From Microplitis mediator (lineage: Eukaryota; Arthropoda; Insecta; Hymenoptera; Braconidae): a DNA stretch of 64,000 nucleotides. Below the pieces are notes generated by a model. The model made no database searches. It was not told the origin of the DNA and worked only from the letters and a program-made list of their open reading frames with translations. Of this stretch, positions 61,922 through 64,000 are shown in pieces. The stretch's first letter is position 1. Each line of letters begins with the position of its first letter. Where the stretch lies: NCBI RefSeq assembly GCF_029852145.1, contig NC_079979.1:20595901-20659900 (forward strand), read 5' to 3'. A program made the position numbers and the translations under genes.

Positions 61922-63187
61922 TAGAAAATGCCGCATATCTCATAATAAAGTGATTTTTTCTATTTCTGGGCCTCATATGAGTTAACTTAGTCACTTCTTA
62001 TAATAAATATGGACTTTTAATTATTTTTGACGGCTGACGCCAGTGTTATAACTGAAAAAAATTTGATCATGTTTAACTTTTTGTTGAGATTTGTATTCCT
62101 TTTGGTCAAATGAGGTTTGTTGACGTTGAGGTTTACTTGCATCACTGATAAAAGCCAAAATACTCCATCTCTATATATGTGTATGCATGGGTATATGTAT
62201 GTCTAGATCTATGAAGGTATAGGGAGTGGGTGAGTAAAAGTAAATGTTGACTCTCAGCGTTCTCGGAATTTTCGTTCGATGTGGGTTGGCACGAAAGATA
62301 AATTGCCATGACGATCATATAGCTAAGAAAATTTTATTAGTTTAATCGACGCATTAGCAACTTCACTTTGCCTTTCTCTTTACATATATGTATATATATA
62401 TAGAGTATACACTTATCCAATAAGCTTTCTCTATAAATAATTACAGGGTAGTTTATTTTTCGTTAATGGAAAAAAACTTTTTAAGCCAGAAATTGATAAA
62501 AAATAATTTGAAGGTTTTTTTTTAGAAATTTTAATTGAAAATTTGTTCAGTGATTGGAAAAATTTTTTTTTGTAATTAGTGGTAAAGTTTTTCAACTTGA
62601 ATTTATAATTGTGACAATTAAAAAATTTATTGAAATAACAGATAACGAGTGTTTATTATTTTAATAATTAACAACTATTGTTTATAATTTTTTCGAGGTT
62701 AATAATTAATTTTAATTAAAAATAATTTTTCTAAGTGAAAATAACTTTAAATATCAGCGAGCACACGTGTATATACGTAGATAATTACATAGCGTGCGGT
62801 AGTATCAATTATCGCGTCGCTAATTGCTATTTATTAGCGGGCGTCCTAGGTACGCTGAGTCATGAAAGCATATTTCTTTTATTTTTTATTTTTTCTTTTT
62901 TCTTTTTTCTTGCCGCCTAGATTTCTCGTGGATTAAAAAATAAAAAATATGGTTGAGCAATGAACTCTGCAGGTCACACAAAAGATCTTGAGCTCGACTT
63001 AGTACTATCCATGCACATTACATGTACAACTGGAACATTAAGGGATATATCGATTCTAGTCGGATTTATTGGACGAAAAAATTTACGAGCCAGTCACACG
63101 CATTCAAGTCAGTAAAAAGTGAGATGGTGGTACATGAGCTTGTACAGGGAGAAAAAGAGAGAGTAGTTTTAGTATTAAGGGTATGGG

Positions 63188-63262
63188 TAGTAGTCGTAGT
63201 AGTAGTGGTAGGAGTGTATAAGTAGAGGAGAGTTGAGTTGAGTAGAGTAAAGTTGAGTTGAG
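63188..63262. repeat. GTAGTA and GAGTT simple repeats
   Basis: Imperfect GTAGTAGTAG run followed by TTGAGTTGAGTAGAGTAAAGTTGAG-type pentamer repeats. Confidence 0.85.
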
Positions 63263-63626
63263 TCTACCGAGGCTTCACGGATTTAACGACCAAGCTCCCT
63301 ATCCTCGTCGACACTGTGCGCACCATTTCATTAATCCTCCTTATCCGCTATTTCTTAGAACCAACCACCACATAGTCTATAGAATACACCGAAATACTCC
63401 AGAGTATCTTCTTCTTTTAGACGAAGGGGCTCTGTGCGTTTTAGCTAGTCCAACTGTAACGCTACCACATGCTCTATTGATCCTCGTATTAATTAAGATG
63501 TACGAGTAAGTAGCTTAATTCGAACCATTCCAGACTTATTGCGATTCGGAAGGGAGCTCAAGATATTACAACTTAATTATATTTATATTGTCAGTAGCTT
63601 CATCATTATTATCATTATTATTAGTA

Positions 63627-63870
63627 CACAGAAAAAAAGGATTTCTTGGCGCAAAAAATTTTTTCTTGTTCTAAGAAAATTTTTACTTGACCCAAGAAAT
63701 TTTTTGTATTATAAAGTGAAAACAAAACTTTTCTTGGGGTAAGAAAAAAGTTTCTTGGAACAAAAAAAAAATTTTTTAGGCGAGAAAAAAATTCTTGAGC
63801 CAAGAAAAATTTTTGTTTTCAATTCATAATACAAAATATTTCTTGCGCCAAGAAATTCTTTTTTTCTGTG
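63627..63870. mobile_element. Family E MITE, short copy (244 bp)
   Basis: The inverted ends are about 27 bp with one mismatch (CACAGAAAAAAAGGATTTCT then TGGCGCA, and the inverse), with TA on both sides (63625-63626, 63871-63872). The interior carries seven or more TTCTTGG / CCAAGAA motifs in both orientations. No coding capacity. Its near-palindromic nature means it could fold into one long imperfect hairpin. Confidence 0.93.
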
Positions 63871-64000
63871 TATTTTTTATAATTCAAGCCAATTAAAGAC
63901 TATCGTAAATTTATTTATTGGAGACTTAATTGATTTTGATATCAAGTTTATTGAAATTAAAAAAAAATGATGTATAGTTATCAAACAATGAAATACCTGA

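Larger units (their letters stand above)
55871..64000 (+). other. Intron (right part), open at the window edge
   Basis: Starts with donor GTGAGT. The next exon must begin by completing a phase-1 codon and was not found within the window. Contents: AT-rich sequence; poly-A near 57315; a small GC-richer stretch 57880-58100; (ACAACT)n at 58188; family C short copy (58376-58759); (GA)n at 58931; AT-rich unique DNA; family A copy 4 (61343-61921); AT-rich DNA; GTAGTA/GAGTT simple repeats (63188-63262); family E short copy (63627-63870). Confidence 0.65.

Noticed and set aside
1..64000. Integrated virus or bracovirus proviral segment
   Set aside because: No virus-like gene, circle-excision motif or unusual gene density was seen. 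The window is occupied by one host gene with long introns.

Overview
This is an AT-rich eukaryotic window (64 kb) with very large introns, GT-AG splice sites, abundant (TA)n microsatellites and many short inverted-repeat transposons. It reads as part of a single long insect gene on the plus strand. No bacterial, organellar or integrated-virus features were recognised. A hymenopteran parasitoid is my guess from the general look, but nothing in the sequence proves the order.

Six plus-strand exons form one continuous reading frame: 8210-8245 (36 nt), 29691-29743 (53 nt), 35900-36136 (237 nt), 47114-47338 (225 nt), 47497-47706 (210 nt) and 55697-55870 (174 nt). Each junction has a consensus acceptor and donor, and the codon phase carries through all five joins with no stop (935 nt, about 311 codons). 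The gene starts upstream of or before 8210 and continues past the right edge. The encoded stretch is hydrophilic, Ser/Gly/Arg/Asn-rich, with basic clusters, an acidic Ser patch and a proline-rich SH3-ligand-like motif (PPEVPPRGP) in the last exon. The proline motif resembles the APP-D/E-VPPR-N/G-P stretch I recall from the cytoplasmic domain of insect teneurins (Ten-m/Ten-a). My best inference is therefore the N-terminal intracellular domain of a teneurin, at moderate confidence. No transmembrane segment, EGF repeat or other diagnostic domain lies in the window.

The remaining ~98.5% is intron. It holds at least seven families of non-autonomous DNA transposons (MITEs). Family A (CACTGTAAAAA tips, arrays of GGTGTAAAA): one truncated and four full copies. 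Family B (CACGGAAAG tips, arrays of GGGAA/TTCCC palindromes): two copies. Family C (CACAGTAAAAAA tips, GTGTTAA arrays): two size classes. Family D (CACGGAAAAAAGAG): one copy 20 bp past the exon-3 donor. Family E (CACAGAAAAAAA, TTCTTGG arrays): one clear and one probable. Family F (GGGGAGACCGGGGCAAG): one copy with perfect ends. Family G (CTCTCTTAAAATGAACC, CCAGTGAAAT arrays) lies 9 bp past the exon-5 boundary and carries a nested TTAA-flanked foldback element whose two arms, of roughly 220-235 bp, are near complements. Two direct tandem arrays (69-bp and 75-bp units) lie at 2.65-3.98 kb.

The strongest points for follow-up are: the shared architecture across families A-E and G (constant CAC..AAA tips in A-E, 2-bp target duplications, family-specific subterminal motif arrays); two MITEs abutting splice donors; the nested foldback element as a possible hairpin-RNA source; four consecutive symmetric phase-1 exons; and a protein-like, ATG-less open frame at 41649-41864.
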